DNA of 64,000 nt from Pseudogemmobacter faecipullorum (GTDB lineage: Bacteria; Pseudomonadota; Alphaproteobacteria; Rhodobacterales; Rhodobacteraceae): contig NZ_JACDXX010000007.1 in assembly GCF_020539525.1 (NCBI RefSeq), forward strand, positions 124,001-188,000. Reading direction: 5' to 3'. Within the stretch, counting starts at the first letter, position 1; each line of letters begins with the position of its first letter. The position numbers and the translations under genes were made by a program. The notes under the pieces are model-generated. The model was not told where the DNA came from, made no database searches, and saw only the letters and a program-made list of their open reading frames with translations. This document shows positions 45,463-54,818 of the stretch, in pieces.

Positions 45463-46025
45463 ACTGATTTGCTGCGGGGCCCGGGCCACGGGTGGCAGGG
45501 CCTGCGAGGTCAGCCTGAGGGGCCTGGCAGGAAGTTGTTCGGCGCTGTCGGGTGAGGGCGCGTTTCTGGCAACCCTCTCCAGAGGAGTGCCTGCTGAAAG
45601 CTGCTGCGGGGCGCGGCTGTGACGATTCCAATCGAAGGGAGCGTGTCGGGGCATGGCTTCGGCGCGGTGGGCGGGACTTGCTGATGTAAGATGCAGGATG
45701 ATGCTTTGCGCAGGTGATGGAGCGGTCTCTTTCGAGCAGCGCTCTTCTCTGAGGGACTGTCCGTAAGTCAGCTGGCGCCCGGGGCCTGTTTCGCAGCGGG
45801 GGCTGAGAGGCGAGGTATGGCCGAGGCCGGGAGCCCAGGCCCGGTGTGGTGCCGTGGGTCTGGCGCAGCACGCTCCTGAAGCACGGCCCGGGGGCGCAGT
45901 GCGGGTCCCGGGCTGTCACAGATTGCGCCACTGTTGCACCTGGCGGTGCAGCGGCGGGCGCTGTGGCTGCCAGATGTTAGCTTTCCTCCGGCAGTCTTTC
46001 CCGCTCAGCGCGGCGGAGAGGGCTC
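45463..46025. other. Intergenic region between tex and the lysis cassette
   Basis: About 560 bases with only overlapping, unsupported frames on both strands. No tRNA, terminator with a T tract, or recognisable phage gene was seen. Confidence 0.4.
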
Positions 46026-46634
46026 ATGCAGCGGATCATTTTGCACTGGACCGGCGGGGGTTATCAGCCTGGCCCCGCTGATCTCAGCCATTATCACTAT
46101 ATTATCGATGGCAGCGGTGCGCTCTGTGCCGGGCAATTTCCGGTCCGTGCGAATCAGCCGCCTTTGCAGCCTGGCCGCTATGCCGCCCATACACTGAATG
46201 CAAATTCCGGTGCGATCGGCCTGGCTCTGGCGGCGATGAAGGGCGCGCGCCAGCAACCCTTTCATCCCGGCCCGGCCCCGGTCCGGCCCACCCAGCTCAC
46301 GGCTCTGGCCGGGCTTTGTGCCGCTCTTCTGCACGAATATGGCATTCCGCTGCGGCGTGAAACCGTGCTGACCCATGCCGAGGTGCAGCCGGTGCTGGGC
46401 ATCGTCCAGCGCGGCAAATGGGATATCACCTGGCTGCCGGGGATGGAGCGGCCCGGTGATCCGGTCCTGGCTGGTGACAGGCTGCGCCAGATGATCGGTG
46501 TGGCCTGGCAGAAGGGGGCGGCGCTGCCCCCGGGCCTGCGTCCGCTGGCGGGCGGAGGCAGCGCAGAGCAGAAAACCCGCGAAGCAGCAGCGGCGGCGGC
46601 CGTACAGCAGAACCCCGGGGAGGGCAGAAGATGA
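46026..46634 (+). CDS. Phage-type N-acetylmuramoyl-L-alanine amidase (endolysin)
   Basis: A 202-residue PGRP/Amidase_2-type enzyme. It begins MQRIILHWTGGGYQPG with the first zinc His, has HYHYIIDG and AAHTLNANSGAIGLALAAM, then THAEV and KWDI for the remaining ligands. This pattern is common in endolysins of rhodobacterial phages and gene-transfer-like particles. There is no signal peptide, so it needs a holin. Its stop overlaps the following small membrane gene (ATGA). Confidence 0.85.
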   Translation: MQRIILHWTGGGYQPGPADLSHYHYIIDGSGALCAGQFPVRANQPPLQPGRYAAHTLNANSGAIGLALAAMKGARQQPFHPGPAPVRPTQLTALAGLCAALLHEYGIPLRRETVLTHAEVQPVLGIVQRGKWDITWLPGMERPGDPVLAGDRLRQMIGVAWQKGAALPPGLRPLAGGGSAEQKTREAAAAAAVQQNPGEGRR

Positions 46635-46822
46635 ACGCAGTGCTGGCAAGGATTGTGACCCGTTATCTGGCCGGGGCGCTGGTCGCCTGGGGCCTGCTCG
46701 ATCCCGGCACGGCAGCCGAGCTGACACTCGATCCGGATATCGCGGTGATTCTCGGCGCGGTCTTCGCCTTTGTGACTGAAGTCGCTTACGGATTTGCGCG
46801 CCATTATGGCTGGGAGCGCTGA
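46631..46822 (+). CDS. Putative holin (Pam3-gp28-like)
   Basis: A 63-residue protein with two hydrophobic segments (about 9-24, RYLAGALVAWGLL, and 36-52, IAVILGAVFAFVTEVAYG) and a charged end (ARHYGWER). Size, topology, the position just after an endolysin gene and the ATGA overlap match small holins of the Pam3-gp28 type known from Paracoccus phages. The name rests on pattern memory, not on a search. Confidence 0.65.
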   Translation: MNAVLARIVTRYLAGALVAWGLLDPGTAAELTLDPDIAVILGAVFAFVTEVAYGFARHYGWER

Positions 46823-46949
46823 GCCATCCGGCGGGGGCTTCGAGCCGGGTCGCGCGACGGCAAGCCGGGCATCTTCCGGCGCGCGACAGAGCGGCTCCGC
46901 GCCCCCTGTCAGAGCCTCACAGGGCGTTGCGGGGGTTTTGTGCCCCTGA

Positions 46950-47161
46950 AAGCACATATGTTGATTAAAACTATAAATTTTTAGCCTATGATGTTCTGTC
47001 TAATGTTGACCAAAATTCTGAGGTTTGATTTTGAGACCAGAGCTGCGGTCCTGCCTCCTGCCACAAGGGGCGTGTCTCAGCCGCAGCAAGCCACTCCCAG
47101 CCAGCTGTGACCCATGTCCGGAGCGGCATTGCCGGCCGGCATTCCATCACTCGAGGGGCTT
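46950..47161 (+). promoter_or_regulatory. AT-rich promoter region of the siderophore receptor
   Basis: From about 46953 to 47035 the DNA turns sharply AT-rich inside very GC-rich surroundings. It includes TTGATTAAAACTATAAATTT and TATGAT. This is where an iron-responsive promoter would be expected, but I could not match a Fur, Irr or RirA box with confidence. The GAGGGG ribosome site of the receptor lies at 47152-47157. Confidence 0.5.
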
Positions 47162-49462
47162 ATGCGCGATTCTGACAGAACCAATTCCGGCGGTGAGCGT
47201 TCGCTCCGCCCGCTCCCTACGCTTGGGCTTTTGCCCGTTCTCGCCGTTTCGGTAGTGGTCGGGGGCGAGGTTCAGGCGCAGGAAACTGCCCGGAACGAGG
47301 CACTCGGGACGATCACGCTGCAGGCTGGCGGTCAGGGCGGCGAGGCGGCGAACAGCCTGAAAGTGACCGAAGGCTCCTCGGTCAAGCTGACGGCACCGCT
47401 GATCAATACGGCGAAAACCGTGCAGGTGATCACGCAGAAAGAAATTGAGCAGCGCGGCGCTTCTTCGGTTTATGATGTTCTGCGCACCACGCCTGGCGTG
47501 ACCCTTGGCACGGGCGAGGGCGGCAATCCGATGGGGGATCGCCCCTTTATCCGCGGCTATGAAGCCTCGACCGATATGATGGTTGACGGGGTGAGGGCGC
47601 TTGGCCGGAACTCGTACGAAGCCTTTAACCTTGAGCGCATCGAACTGGTGAAGGGCGCGACCGGCGCCTATGCCGGACGTGGCGCCACCGGTGGCTCGCT
47701 GAATATGGTCTCGAAATCGGCCCGTCTGGGGGAGGCGTTCAACCACGCCTCACTGAGCTTCGGCAATGCCAGCCAGAAACGTGCGCAGCTCGACAGCAAT
47801 ATGGCGCTCAGCGAGACAGTGGCGCTGCGGCTGAACCTCTATGGTCAGGATGGCGAAGTGCCGGGCCGTGGCGGGATCAAAGACGATAAGCTGGGCTTTG
47901 CCGCCGGTGTGACGGCGAAGGTTTCGGATGCTACCACGGTCAAAGCCGGTATGTATTTCAGCTCGGCTGACAGCACCCCCTCCTTCGGCATTCCGATGGC
48001 AAATGATGCCTATCGTGATCTGACCGGCGATACGTCCTATGGCACGGGCACCGCAGCCGATCCCTATCGCCCGCTGGATTATCTGGATCACAGCCTGTTC
48101 CGCGGCCTCTGGGACCGTGATTTCCGTAAGGTCTATAATCGCAGCCTGGCGCTGGGCGTCGAGCATGAGTTTGACAATGGCCTGACCTTCGAGGCCGGTC
48201 TGACCCGGATCTCAAACCAGCAGGCCTATATCGTCACCCGTCCGACCCTGGTGGATTCGAATGGGGATGCACCAGGTGGCGATCTGCTGTTTGACCGCTC
48301 AAGCCGCAGTGGTCACCGCACCAATGTCGTTGAGGCGTTTAATGCCAGCCTGAAGGGCGAGCATGAGCTGGGCGGGATGACCCATAGCTGGGTGATTGGT
48401 ACCGAGATCAGCGTTGAGAAGCTGCGCTCGGGTTCCATCACTGGCATCGGCGGCGGCTCGATGCGCACGCCGGACTGGGAAAATCCCAACCCGAATGATT
48501 TCGTCGATATGAGCGGCATGAGCTACGGCCCGCTGGGCGAACCGGTGGTGACGCGGTCGCAGTCGCTCTATCTGTTTGATACGGTTGACATCAACGAGCA
48601 GTGGATCGCCAATTTCGGCCTGCGCCATGAGAAATTCAGGGTGGATCAGAAATCCAATGGTCTGAGCCGCAAGGATAATATCTGGAGCTATCAGGCTGGC
48701 CTCGTCTATAAGCCGGCGGCGAATGGCTCGATCTACGGGTCGTTCTCGACCTCGGCCAGCCCCTCGGGCCAGTGTGCCGGTCTTGCAGGGGGCTCGGAAG
48801 GGGCCGGGGCCTGCACGCTGACCGCAAGCAACAGAGATCTTGCGCCTGAGAAAACCCGTTCGTTTGAGCTGGGCACGAAATGGGACTTCTTCAGCGACCA
48901 GCTTTCCTTCACCGCTGCGCTGTTCCGCACCGAGAAAACCAATGCCCGGGTCTCGGATCCGCTTGGCGTGACCGCGACCGTGGGTGAAAACCGGGCGCAG
49001 GGGCTGGAACTGGGGCTGAGTGGCCAGATCAATGATCAATGGGCGGTTTCGGCGGGCTATACCTATACCGATGCTAAAATCGTGGATGGCGGTGCGGTGA
49101 ATACCGGCACCGGCAGTGCGCCGGTCTGGGTGGATGGTCTCTATAACGGCAATCAGATGCATTACATCGCGAAGCACAGCTTCTCGCTCTGGAGCACCTA
49201 TAACATCGACAGCGCCTGGACCATTGGCGGCGGCGCAACCTATGTGGGCAAGCGCTATACCAATGCCGAGAACAGCGGCCTTCTGCCGGCCGCCTGGCGC
49301 GTCGATATGATGGCCGCCTATCAGCTGAACGACAAAGCCAGCGTGCAGCTGAATGTGAACAATCTGTTCGATGAGGTGATTTACGATGCCTCGCATGTCG
49401 GGCTTTTTGCCAATGTTCAGGCGGGCCGCAGTGCTTTGCTGAAGTTTAACTACGAGTTCTGA
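47162..49462 (+). CDS. TonB-dependent siderophore receptor (Fiu-like)
   Basis: A 766-residue outer-membrane receptor. The ATG at 47162 (GAGGGG upstream) precedes a signal peptide ending EVQAQ-E. The plug domain includes KTVQVITQKEIEQRGASSVY and RGATGGSLNMVS; the barrel ends with the outer-membrane signature FNYEF with terminal Phe. The sequence resembles catecholate receptors of the Fiu/PiuA type. The gene after its terminator encodes a PiuC/YbiX hydroxylase, the same neighbour seen for fiu in E. coli, which supports the assignment. Confidence 0.92.
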   Translation: MRDSDRTNSGGERSLRPLPTLGLLPVLAVSVVVGGEVQAQETARNEALGTITLQAGGQGGEAANSLKVTEGSSVKLTAPLINTAKTVQVITQKEIEQRGASSVYDVLRTTPGVTLGTGEGGNPMGDRPFIRGYEASTDMMVDGVRALGRNSYEAFNLERIELVKGATGAYAGRGATGGSLNMVSKSARLGEAFNHASLSFGNASQKRAQLDSNMALSETVALRLNLYGQDGEVPGRGGIKDDKLGFAAGVTAKVSDATTVKAGMYFSSADSTPSFGIPMANDAYRDLTGDTSYGTGTAADPYRPLDYLDHSLFRGLWDRDFRKVYNRSLALGVEHEFDNGLTFEAGLTRISNQQAYIVTRPTLVDSNGDAPGGDLLFDRSSRSGHRTNVVEAFNASLKGEHELGGMTHSWVIGTEISVEKLRSGSITGIGGGSMRTPDWENPNPNDFVDMSGMSYGPLGEPVVTRSQSLYLFDTVDINEQWIANFGLRHEKFRVDQKSNGLSRKDNIWSYQAGLVYKPAANGSIYGSFSTSASPSGQCAGLAGGSEGAGACTLTASNRDLAPEKTRSFELGTKWDFFSDQLSFTAALFRTEKTNARVSDPLGVTATVGENRAQGLELGLSGQINDQWAVSAGYTYTDAKIVDGGAVNTGTGSAPVWVDGLYNGNQMHYIAKHSFSLWSTYNIDSAWTIGGGATYVGKRYTNAENSGLLPAAWRVDMMAAYQLNDKASVQLNVNNLFDEVIYDASHVGLFANVQAGRSALLKFNYEF

Positions 49463-49483
49463 GGCCCGGGCCCCGGAAAGACC

Positions 49484-49512
49484 AGAAAGGGCGGCCTCTG
49501 GTCGCCCTTTCT
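49484..49512 (+). terminator. Terminator after the siderophore receptor
   Basis: AGAAAGGGCG (49484-49493) pairs perfectly with CGCCCTTTCT (49503-49512). It separates the receptor from piuC, which may have its own promoter or be expressed by read-through. Confidence 0.8.
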
Positions 49513-49600
49513 CATCTGAGGAAATATGCTATCCTGACTGAAATACTTAACTTCTTTCCGCGCCGCGCCTGTAAAGGGGCCATCCAAGACGGAGCCTGAG

Positions 49601-50284
49601 ATGCTGGTCACCATTCCCGATCTTCTGACCAAAGAAGAGCTTGCCTATATCCGCCAGGTGCTGGAGGGGACGCCCTGGGTCGACGGGCGCAGCACCGCCG
49701 GGGAGCAGGCGGCCCAGGTGAAGAAGAACCTGCAGGTGCCGCCCGACAGTGCCGAAGGGCGCGAGCTGGCCAATATCGTGCTGCGCGCGCTGGGCCGCAA
49801 TCCGGTCTATTCCTCGGCGGCGCTGCCGCTGCATGTGCTGCCGCCGATGTTCAACCGCTATGATGAGGGGATGACCTTCGGCGCCCATGTCGATGGCTCG
49901 ATCCGGGTGATCCCCGGCACCGGCCAGCGCATCCGCACCGATGTCTCGACCACGATCTTCCTGACCCCGCCCGAAGATTATGACGGGGGCGAGCTGGTGG
50001 TGCATGATACCTATGGAAAACATGAGGTTAAACTGCCCGCTGGCCATGCGGTGGTCTATCCGGCCACTTCGCTGCATTCGGTCAATCCGGTAACGCGCGG
50101 CTCGCGCTGGGGCTCTTTTTTCTGGGCCCAGTCGATGCTGCGCGACGACTGGCAGCGCCATATGCTTTATGATCTCGATCAGTCGATCATGCGCATCCGC
50201 TCGATCCTGGCCGATGATGATCCGGCGGTGACCGGGCTGACGGCGCATTATCACAATATGATCCGACACTGGGCCGAGATGTAA
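49601..50284 (+). CDS. piuC: Fe(II)/2-oxoglutarate PKHD-type hydroxylase (PiuC/YbiX)
   Basis: A 227-residue iron- and 2-oxoglutarate-dependent oxygenase. The iron triad is His96 and Asp98 (GAHVDGS) with His159 (SLHSV), and the 2-oxoglutarate Arg lies in TRGSRWGSFFW. Family members sit next to catecholate siderophore receptors; their substrate is not firmly known, with a role in using siderophore-bound iron proposed. The next gene starts 3 bases after its stop. Confidence 0.92.
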   Translation: MLVTIPDLLTKEELAYIRQVLEGTPWVDGRSTAGEQAAQVKKNLQVPPDSAEGRELANIVLRALGRNPVYSSAALPLHVLPPMFNRYDEGMTFGAHVDGSIRVIPGTGQRIRTDVSTTIFLTPPEDYDGGELVVHDTYGKHEVKLPAGHAVVYPATSLHSVNPVTRGSRWGSFFWAQSMLRDDWQRHMLYDLDQSIMRIRSILADDDPAVTGLTAHYHNMIRHWAEM

Positions 50285-50287
50285 GCA

Positions 50288-51376
50288 ATGCGCGCTGCCT
50301 TTGAGATCCCGCCCGATGTGGTGGCGCTGTGTGATTATGAGCGGCTGGCGGGGGCGCGGCTCGATCCGATGGTCGGGGCCTGGCTTGAGGGCGGCGCGGC
50401 CGACGGGCTGAGCCATGCCGCTAATCTTTCGGCCTGGGGGCAGATCGCGCTCGAGGGCCGGCTGCTTGCCGATCTGCGCGGCGCCTCGACCGCTTTATCG
50501 CTTTTGGGCATGGAGCTGGCGCATCCGCTGCTGCTGGCGCCGGTGGCCTATCACCACCTGGCCCATCCCGGCGGCGAGGCTGAGACCGCGCTTGGTGCGG
50601 CGGCGGGCGAGGCGGTGTTTAGCTTCTCAACCCTTGCCTCAACCCCGCTGGCCGAATTTGGTGCCGAAGCCCGGGGGCCCTGGTGGTTTCAGCTCTACTG
50701 GCAGCACCGGCGCGAGGATAGCCTGGCCCTGATCCGGGCGGCCGAGGCCGCCGGGGCAGGGGCGATCCTGCTGACCGCAGATGCGGCGGTGAAATTACGC
50801 AATACCGAGGCGCGGATCGGCTTTCGCCTGCCCGAAGGCGTCAGGGCGGTGAATATCGCCGGTTTCGCCCAGGCCCCGGTCAGGGAACAACCTGGCCGCA
50901 GCCCGGCCTTTCTCGGTGCGCTGGAAACTGCGCCGCGCTGGCAGGATATAGCCTGGCTGCGCGGCGCGACCAGGTTGCCGCTGATCCTGAAAGGGGTCAG
51001 CAGCCCCAGGGATGCGCTGCTTGCCGCAGAGGCCGGTTTCGATGCGATCGTGGTCTCGAACCATGGCGGGCGGGCGCTGGACACTCTGCCTGCCACCGCC
51101 CGGCTTTTGCCACGCATTGCCGATGCGCTCCAGGGGCGGCTGCCGATCCTCGCTGATGGTGGCATCAGGCGCGGCAGTGATGTGGTGAAGGCGCTGGCGC
51201 TGGGGGCGACGGCGGTGATGATTGGCCGGCCACAGCTGCATGCGCTCAGCGTCGGCGGCGCGCGCGGTGTGGCGCATATGCTGAGCATCCTGCGCGCCGA
51301 GCTGGAGGTGGCCATGGCCCAGACCGGCTGTGCCAGTCTGAAAGCGATCAGCCCCGATCTGATCTGGCGGGACTGA
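50288..51376 (+). CDS. FMN-dependent alpha-hydroxy-acid oxidizing protein
   Basis: A 362-residue TIM-barrel flavoprotein of the LldD/glycolate oxidase family. Lys235 (LILKGV) and the active-site VSNHGGRALD with His259 and Arg262 are intact, followed by the FMN phosphate loop LADGGIRRGSDVVKALALGA and IGRPQLHAL. It oxidises an (S)-2-hydroxy acid to the keto acid. It is 3 bases after piuC, so probably co-expressed, which is an unusual partner for an iron-uptake gene. Confidence 0.9.
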   Translation: MRAAFEIPPDVVALCDYERLAGARLDPMVGAWLEGGAADGLSHAANLSAWGQIALEGRLLADLRGASTALSLLGMELAHPLLLAPVAYHHLAHPGGEAETALGAAAGEAVFSFSTLASTPLAEFGAEARGPWWFQLYWQHRREDSLALIRAAEAAGAGAILLTADAAVKLRNTEARIGFRLPEGVRAVNIAGFAQAPVREQPGRSPAFLGALETAPRWQDIAWLRGATRLPLILKGVSSPRDALLAAEAGFDAIVVSNHGGRALDTLPATARLLPRIADALQGRLPILADGGIRRGSDVVKALALGATAVMIGRPQLHALSVGGARGVAHMLSILRAELEVAMAQTGCASLKAISPDLIWRD

Positions 51377-51438
51377 TCTTCCGCTTGCTTCTGCCCCCGG
51401 CAGGAGGCGAGGCGCGCCAGGGCGGCGCGCGGATCGTT

Positions 51439-52689
51439 TCAGGCGTAGCGCTCAATCGAAAGGTCGGTCGCGTCGATATCGGGGGTCTTGCCCGAGACGA
51501 TATCGGCCAGCACCCGGCCCGAGCCGCAGCTCATGGTCCAGCCCAGCGTGCCATGCCCGGTATTGAGAAACAGCCCCGGGATCTGCGTGCCGCCGATCAC
51601 CGGCGTGCCATCCGGCGTCATCGGCCGCAGCCCGGTCCAGAACGAGGCCTGTTTCGGATCGCCGCCCGGGAACAGATCCATCACCGAATGCTCCAGCGTG
51701 CGGCGGCGCTTTTTATCCAGCCGGTCATTAAAGCCCGAGATTTCCGCCATGCCGCCAACCCGGATCCGGTCGCCCAGACGGGTGATCGCGATCTTATAGG
51801 TCTCATCCATAATGGTCGATTCCGGGGCACGGGCCGGATCGGTGATCGGGATGGTCAGCGAATAGCCCTTAACCGGATAGACCGGCAGATCAATGCCCAG
51901 CGGCTTCACAATATCGGGCGAGTAAGAGCCGAGGCTGACCACCACCGCATCGGCGCGGATCGTGCCCTTATTGGTCACCACACCGGAGGCGCGGCCACCA
52001 CGGGTCAGGATCTTCTGGATCTCTTCACCCCAGCGGAAGGTGACGCCTTTCTCCTCGCAGAGACGGGCCAGCTCATTGGTGAATTTAAAGCAGTCGCCGG
52101 TCTCATCAAGCGGGGTCTGCAGGCCGCCGACGATGCGGTCGCGCACATGGGCGAGGGCGGGCTCAACCGCGATGCAGGCCTCGGGATCGAGCAGCTCGCA
52201 GGGGATGCCATCGGCTTTCAGCGCCTTGACGTCTTTTGCCGAGGCGTCGAGCTGGGCCTGGGTGCGGAACAGCTGCAAAGTGCCCTTCATACCCTGGTCA
52301 TACTGAATGCCGGTTTCCTCGCGGATCTGGGCAAAGCTTTCGCGCGAATAATCGGCGATGCGCAGCATACGGCTTTTGTTGATCGCATAGCGCGCCGCGG
52401 TGCAGTTGCGCAGCATTTTGAACAGCCAGGAGATCATCCTGGTGTCGATCTTCAGCTTCAGGATCAGCGGAGCATGCTCCATCATCACCCATTTGATCGC
52501 TTTCATCGGAATGCCAGGCGCTGCCCAGGGGCCGCAATAGCCAAAGGAAACCTCGCCCGCATTGGCGAAAGAGGTCTCAAGCGCCGGCCCCTCTTCGCGG
52601 TCGATCACCGTCACCTCATGCCCGGCTTTCGCCAGATACCAGGCCGAGGTGATCCCGACAACGCCGCCGCCCAATACGATGACTTTCAT
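51439..52689 (-). CDS. dadA: D-amino acid dehydrogenase, small subunit type (DadA)
   Basis: A 416-residue FAD enzyme that oxidises D-amino acids, chiefly D-alanine, to 2-keto acids. The ATG at 52689 has AGGAAAAAAG upstream and starts [20 protein letters not shown], the FAD-binding loop. [20 protein letters not shown] and the C-terminal [20 protein letters not shown] are DadA marks. It is divergent from an Lrp-family regulator, as dadA genes often are. Confidence 0.95.
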   Translation of the reverse strand: MKVIVLGGGVVGITSAWYLAKAGHEVTVIDREEGPALETSFANAGEVSFGYCGPWAAPGIPMKAIKWVMMEHAPLILKLKIDTRMISWLFKMLRNCTAARYAINKSRMLRIADYSRESFAQIREETGIQYDQGMKGTLQLFRTQAQLDASAKDVKALKADGIPCELLDPEACIAVEPALAHVRDRIVGGLQTPLDETGDCFKFTNELARLCEEKGVTFRWGEEIQKILTRGGRASGVVTNKGTIRADAVVVSLGSYSPDIVKPLGIDLPVYPVKGYSLTIPITDPARAPESTIMDETYKIAITRLGDRIRVGGMAEISGFNDRLDKKRRRTLEHSVMDLFPGGDPKQASFWTGLRPMTPDGTPVIGGTQIPGLFLNTGHGTLGWTMSCGSGRVLADIVSGKTPDIDATDLSIERYA

Positions 52690-52834
52690 CTTTTTTCCTG
52701 CATTCGCTTTTCCGGGAACCCGCCCGGGCTGCACGACAGGATGCCCGGATTTTCGTCGAATGTCCTTCGCATATGCGCAAGATTATGCGATATATGATGC
52801 CTTACATATATTTTCATGCGTAGGGCGCAATTTC
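52690..52834. promoter_or_regulatory. Shared dadA / Lrp-regulator control region
   Basis: 145 bases between divergent starts. It is AT-rich in the right half and contains a perfect 10-base palindrome CGCATATGCG at 52768-52777 plus related ATATATG and ATGCG repeats up to 52820. These are plausible Lrp-type operator elements, not proven. Confidence 0.55.
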
Positions 52835-53275
52835 ATGTCAGAGCTGGATCGTATCGACCGGGCCTTGATTCGGGCTTTGCGCCGCAATGCCCGGATGACC
52901 AATGTGGCGCTGGCGCAGGAGGTGGGCCTTTCTCCCTCGGCCTGTCTGCGCCGGGTGCAGCTGCTCGAGGAAGAAGGCGTGATCCGCGGCTATACCGCGC
53001 TGATCGCGGGCCAGGCGGCGGGCGAGGGGCATGTGGTGATTGTGCGGATCTCGCTGTCGCGCCAGACCGAGGATATTCTGAACGCTTTCGAGGCCGAGGT
53101 GCTGAAACATCCCGAAATCCGGCAATGCTATCTGATGACCGGTGAGGAGGATTATCTGATCCGGCTCGAGGCCGAAAATCCCGGCGATTATGAGCGGATC
53201 CATAAGGAAATTCTGTCGCGCCTGCCGGGGGTGACGCGGATCAACTCAAGCTTTGCCATCCGGGCGGTGATCTGA
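52835..53275 (+). CDS. Lrp/AsnC family regulator, DadR-like
   Basis: A 146-residue regulator: N-terminal helix-turn-helix (about 18-45, TNVALAQEVGLSPSACLRRV) and a C-terminal RAM/ACT domain (about 65-140) that binds amino acids. The ATG at 52835 gives the conserved MSELDRIDRALIRAL start. Its divergent position next to dadA suggests it activates or represses D-alanine catabolism and its own gene. Confidence 0.92.
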   Translation: MSELDRIDRALIRALRRNARMTNVALAQEVGLSPSACLRRVQLLEEEGVIRGYTALIAGQAAGEGHVVIVRISLSRQTEDILNAFEAEVLKHPEIRQCYLMTGEEDYLIRLEAENPGDYERIHKEILSRLPGVTRINSSFAIRAVI

Positions 53276-53322
53276 GGCCAGGATCTGAGATCAGGATCGG
53301 AAGCGCTGACCGCGACATAAAA

Positions 53323-53351
53323 CAGGCCCGGCAGCCGCACTGCCGGGCCTG
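53323..53351 (-). terminator. Terminator of the PotD-like gene
   Basis: A perfect 12-bp stem (53323-53334 with 53340-53351), 5-base loop, followed on the minus strand by TTTT. It may also serve the convergent Lrp-family gene. Confidence 0.85.
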
Positions 53352-53374
53352 ATCATTCTGTCAGCCGAAGCGGC

Positions 53375-54427
53375 TTACATGCCCATTTTGATCAGCTCAA
53401 ACTCTTCGAGCAGACGTGCGCGCAGATCCGGATCCATCGGCGTTTGCAGGAAGACGGTGCTGTCGATCGGATCGAGGAAGGCGCCTTTCAGTACCTCTGG
53501 CGAGACCGCATCGGTCGCGGCTTTATTGGTATTGGCATAGCCAATGGCCTCGATGATCGAGGGCAGGCTTTCGACGGCATACATCGAATTGACCCAGTCA
53601 TAGACCTTATCCTCATTGCCCGGGCCGTCTTTGATATTGACGAAGCCGCAGAAGAACGAGGTCGAGCCCTCTTTCGGGGCGCGGTTAAACCCGACCGGGA
53701 AGCCCTCGGCCTGCAGAATGGCGACCGGGTCATTCCAGGACCAGGAGACCAGAACCTCACCCGAGGCCATCATCTGCGCCAGCTCGGAGGGGTCAGACCA
53801 CCAGCTGCGCACCTGGGGGGCAGCCTGACGCAGCCAGTCGGCCGCGGCGGTGATCTGCTCATCGGTCACCTCATCCCAGGAGGTGGTGCCGGTGGCGAGG
53901 AAGCCGAGCGCCCAGACGTCATCGGAATTGTCCGAGATTGCGATACGGCCAGCATATTTCGGGTTCAGGAAGACGTCGAGCGAGCCGACATCCTCTTCCG
54001 GCACTTCGGTCTTGTTATAGGCGATGGCGGTATAGGCGAAATCATAGGGCAGGAACCAGACGCCGCCCTCATCCTTGATGTGATGCGATGCAAACAGATG
54101 CGGATCGATATTGGCGAAAGCCTCAACTTTTGAAGTATCCCAGGGCTCAATCAGCCCGGCTTCGCGGTAATTCGGCACGGCGCCGGGGCAGGGGTGGACC
54201 ACATCGGCCTTAAAGCCCGAGGCGACCTTCTGGAAGGCTTCGTCATCATCGGCATAGAAAGAATAGGTCGGCTTCTGCCCGTGTTTTTCAACATAGGGTT
54301 TGAGCGCGCCGTCGATTTCCCATCCCGCCCAGTCAAAAATGGTCAGCTGCGGGTCCGCGGCCCGGGCCGCGCCTGCAAGCGCGATAAGGGAAGCTGCTCC
54401 GGCGAAATAGCTTATACAACGGGACAT
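53375..54427 (-). CDS. PotD-like extracellular solute-binding protein
   Basis: A 350-residue periplasmic binding protein of the spermidine/putrescine (PotD/PotF) type. A signal peptide (MSRCISYFAGAASLIALAGA, cleavage near ARA-AD) precedes LTIFDWAGWEIDG and the two-lobe fold with VWFLPYDFAYTAIAYNK. It is an orphan: no permease or ATPase gene lies near it. Several amine- and amino-acid-degrading genes follow, so a polyamine or related amine is a reasonable ligand. Confidence 0.85.
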   Translation of the reverse strand: MSRCISYFAGAASLIALAGAARAADPQLTIFDWAGWEIDGALKPYVEKHGQKPTYSFYADDDEAFQKVASGFKADVVHPCPGAVPNYREAGLIEPWDTSKVEAFANIDPHLFASHHIKDEGGVWFLPYDFAYTAIAYNKTEVPEEDVGSLDVFLNPKYAGRIAISDNSDDVWALGFLATGTTSWDEVTDEQITAAADWLRQAAPQVRSWWSDPSELAQMMASGEVLVSWSWNDPVAILQAEGFPVGFNRAPKEGSTSFFCGFVNIKDGPGNEDKVYDWVNSMYAVESLPSIIEAIGYANTNKAATDAVSPEVLKGAFLDPIDSTVFLQTPMDPDLRARLLEEFELIKMGM

Positions 54428-54818
54428 GTAGGCTCCTGAATGCGAGGAAAAAAGTCAGGCATGAAACCAGAATTCGCAGCTGTGCAGACGCAAATCCGGC
54501 GGTGAGGGAATCTGTACTAAGATGACGCTATTGCAGGAAAAAAACTGAAACAAGCATGGATCGCAGCGCGCTTTGGCGCAATTCAGGTCCGGCGTTGAAA
54601 AATGGTTATTTTTTCGGCGCTGGGAGGGGGGCGCGCCCGCCACCGCCGCAGGGTTTTCTGGCATTGCGGGCGTTTTCGCGGCGGATCAGAGCCGGGCGCG
54701 GGCGGCAGGAGTGATTCCGCCAATGCCCAGGCTTGCTCTCGCGCCGGAGCCGCGTCTAACCTGCGACATTGCGCCACGCCAGGCAGCGGGGGCGGCAGAG
54801 CATCAGAAGGATCAGCCA
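54428..54818. promoter_or_regulatory. Divergent intergenic region
   Basis: About 390 bases between the divergent PotD-like and class V aminotransferase genes. No further gene is supported. Both promoters should be here; the segment 54428-54610 is less GC-rich than the rest. Confidence 0.4.

Noticed and set aside
45463-46025. Extra prophage genes upstream of the endolysin
   Set aside because: Frames there have no phage-like features, no ribosome sites and overlap on both strands.
46961-46992. Fur, Irr or RirA box upstream of the siderophore receptor
   Set aside because: The region is AT-rich and promising, but no palindrome matched a consensus well enough to name.
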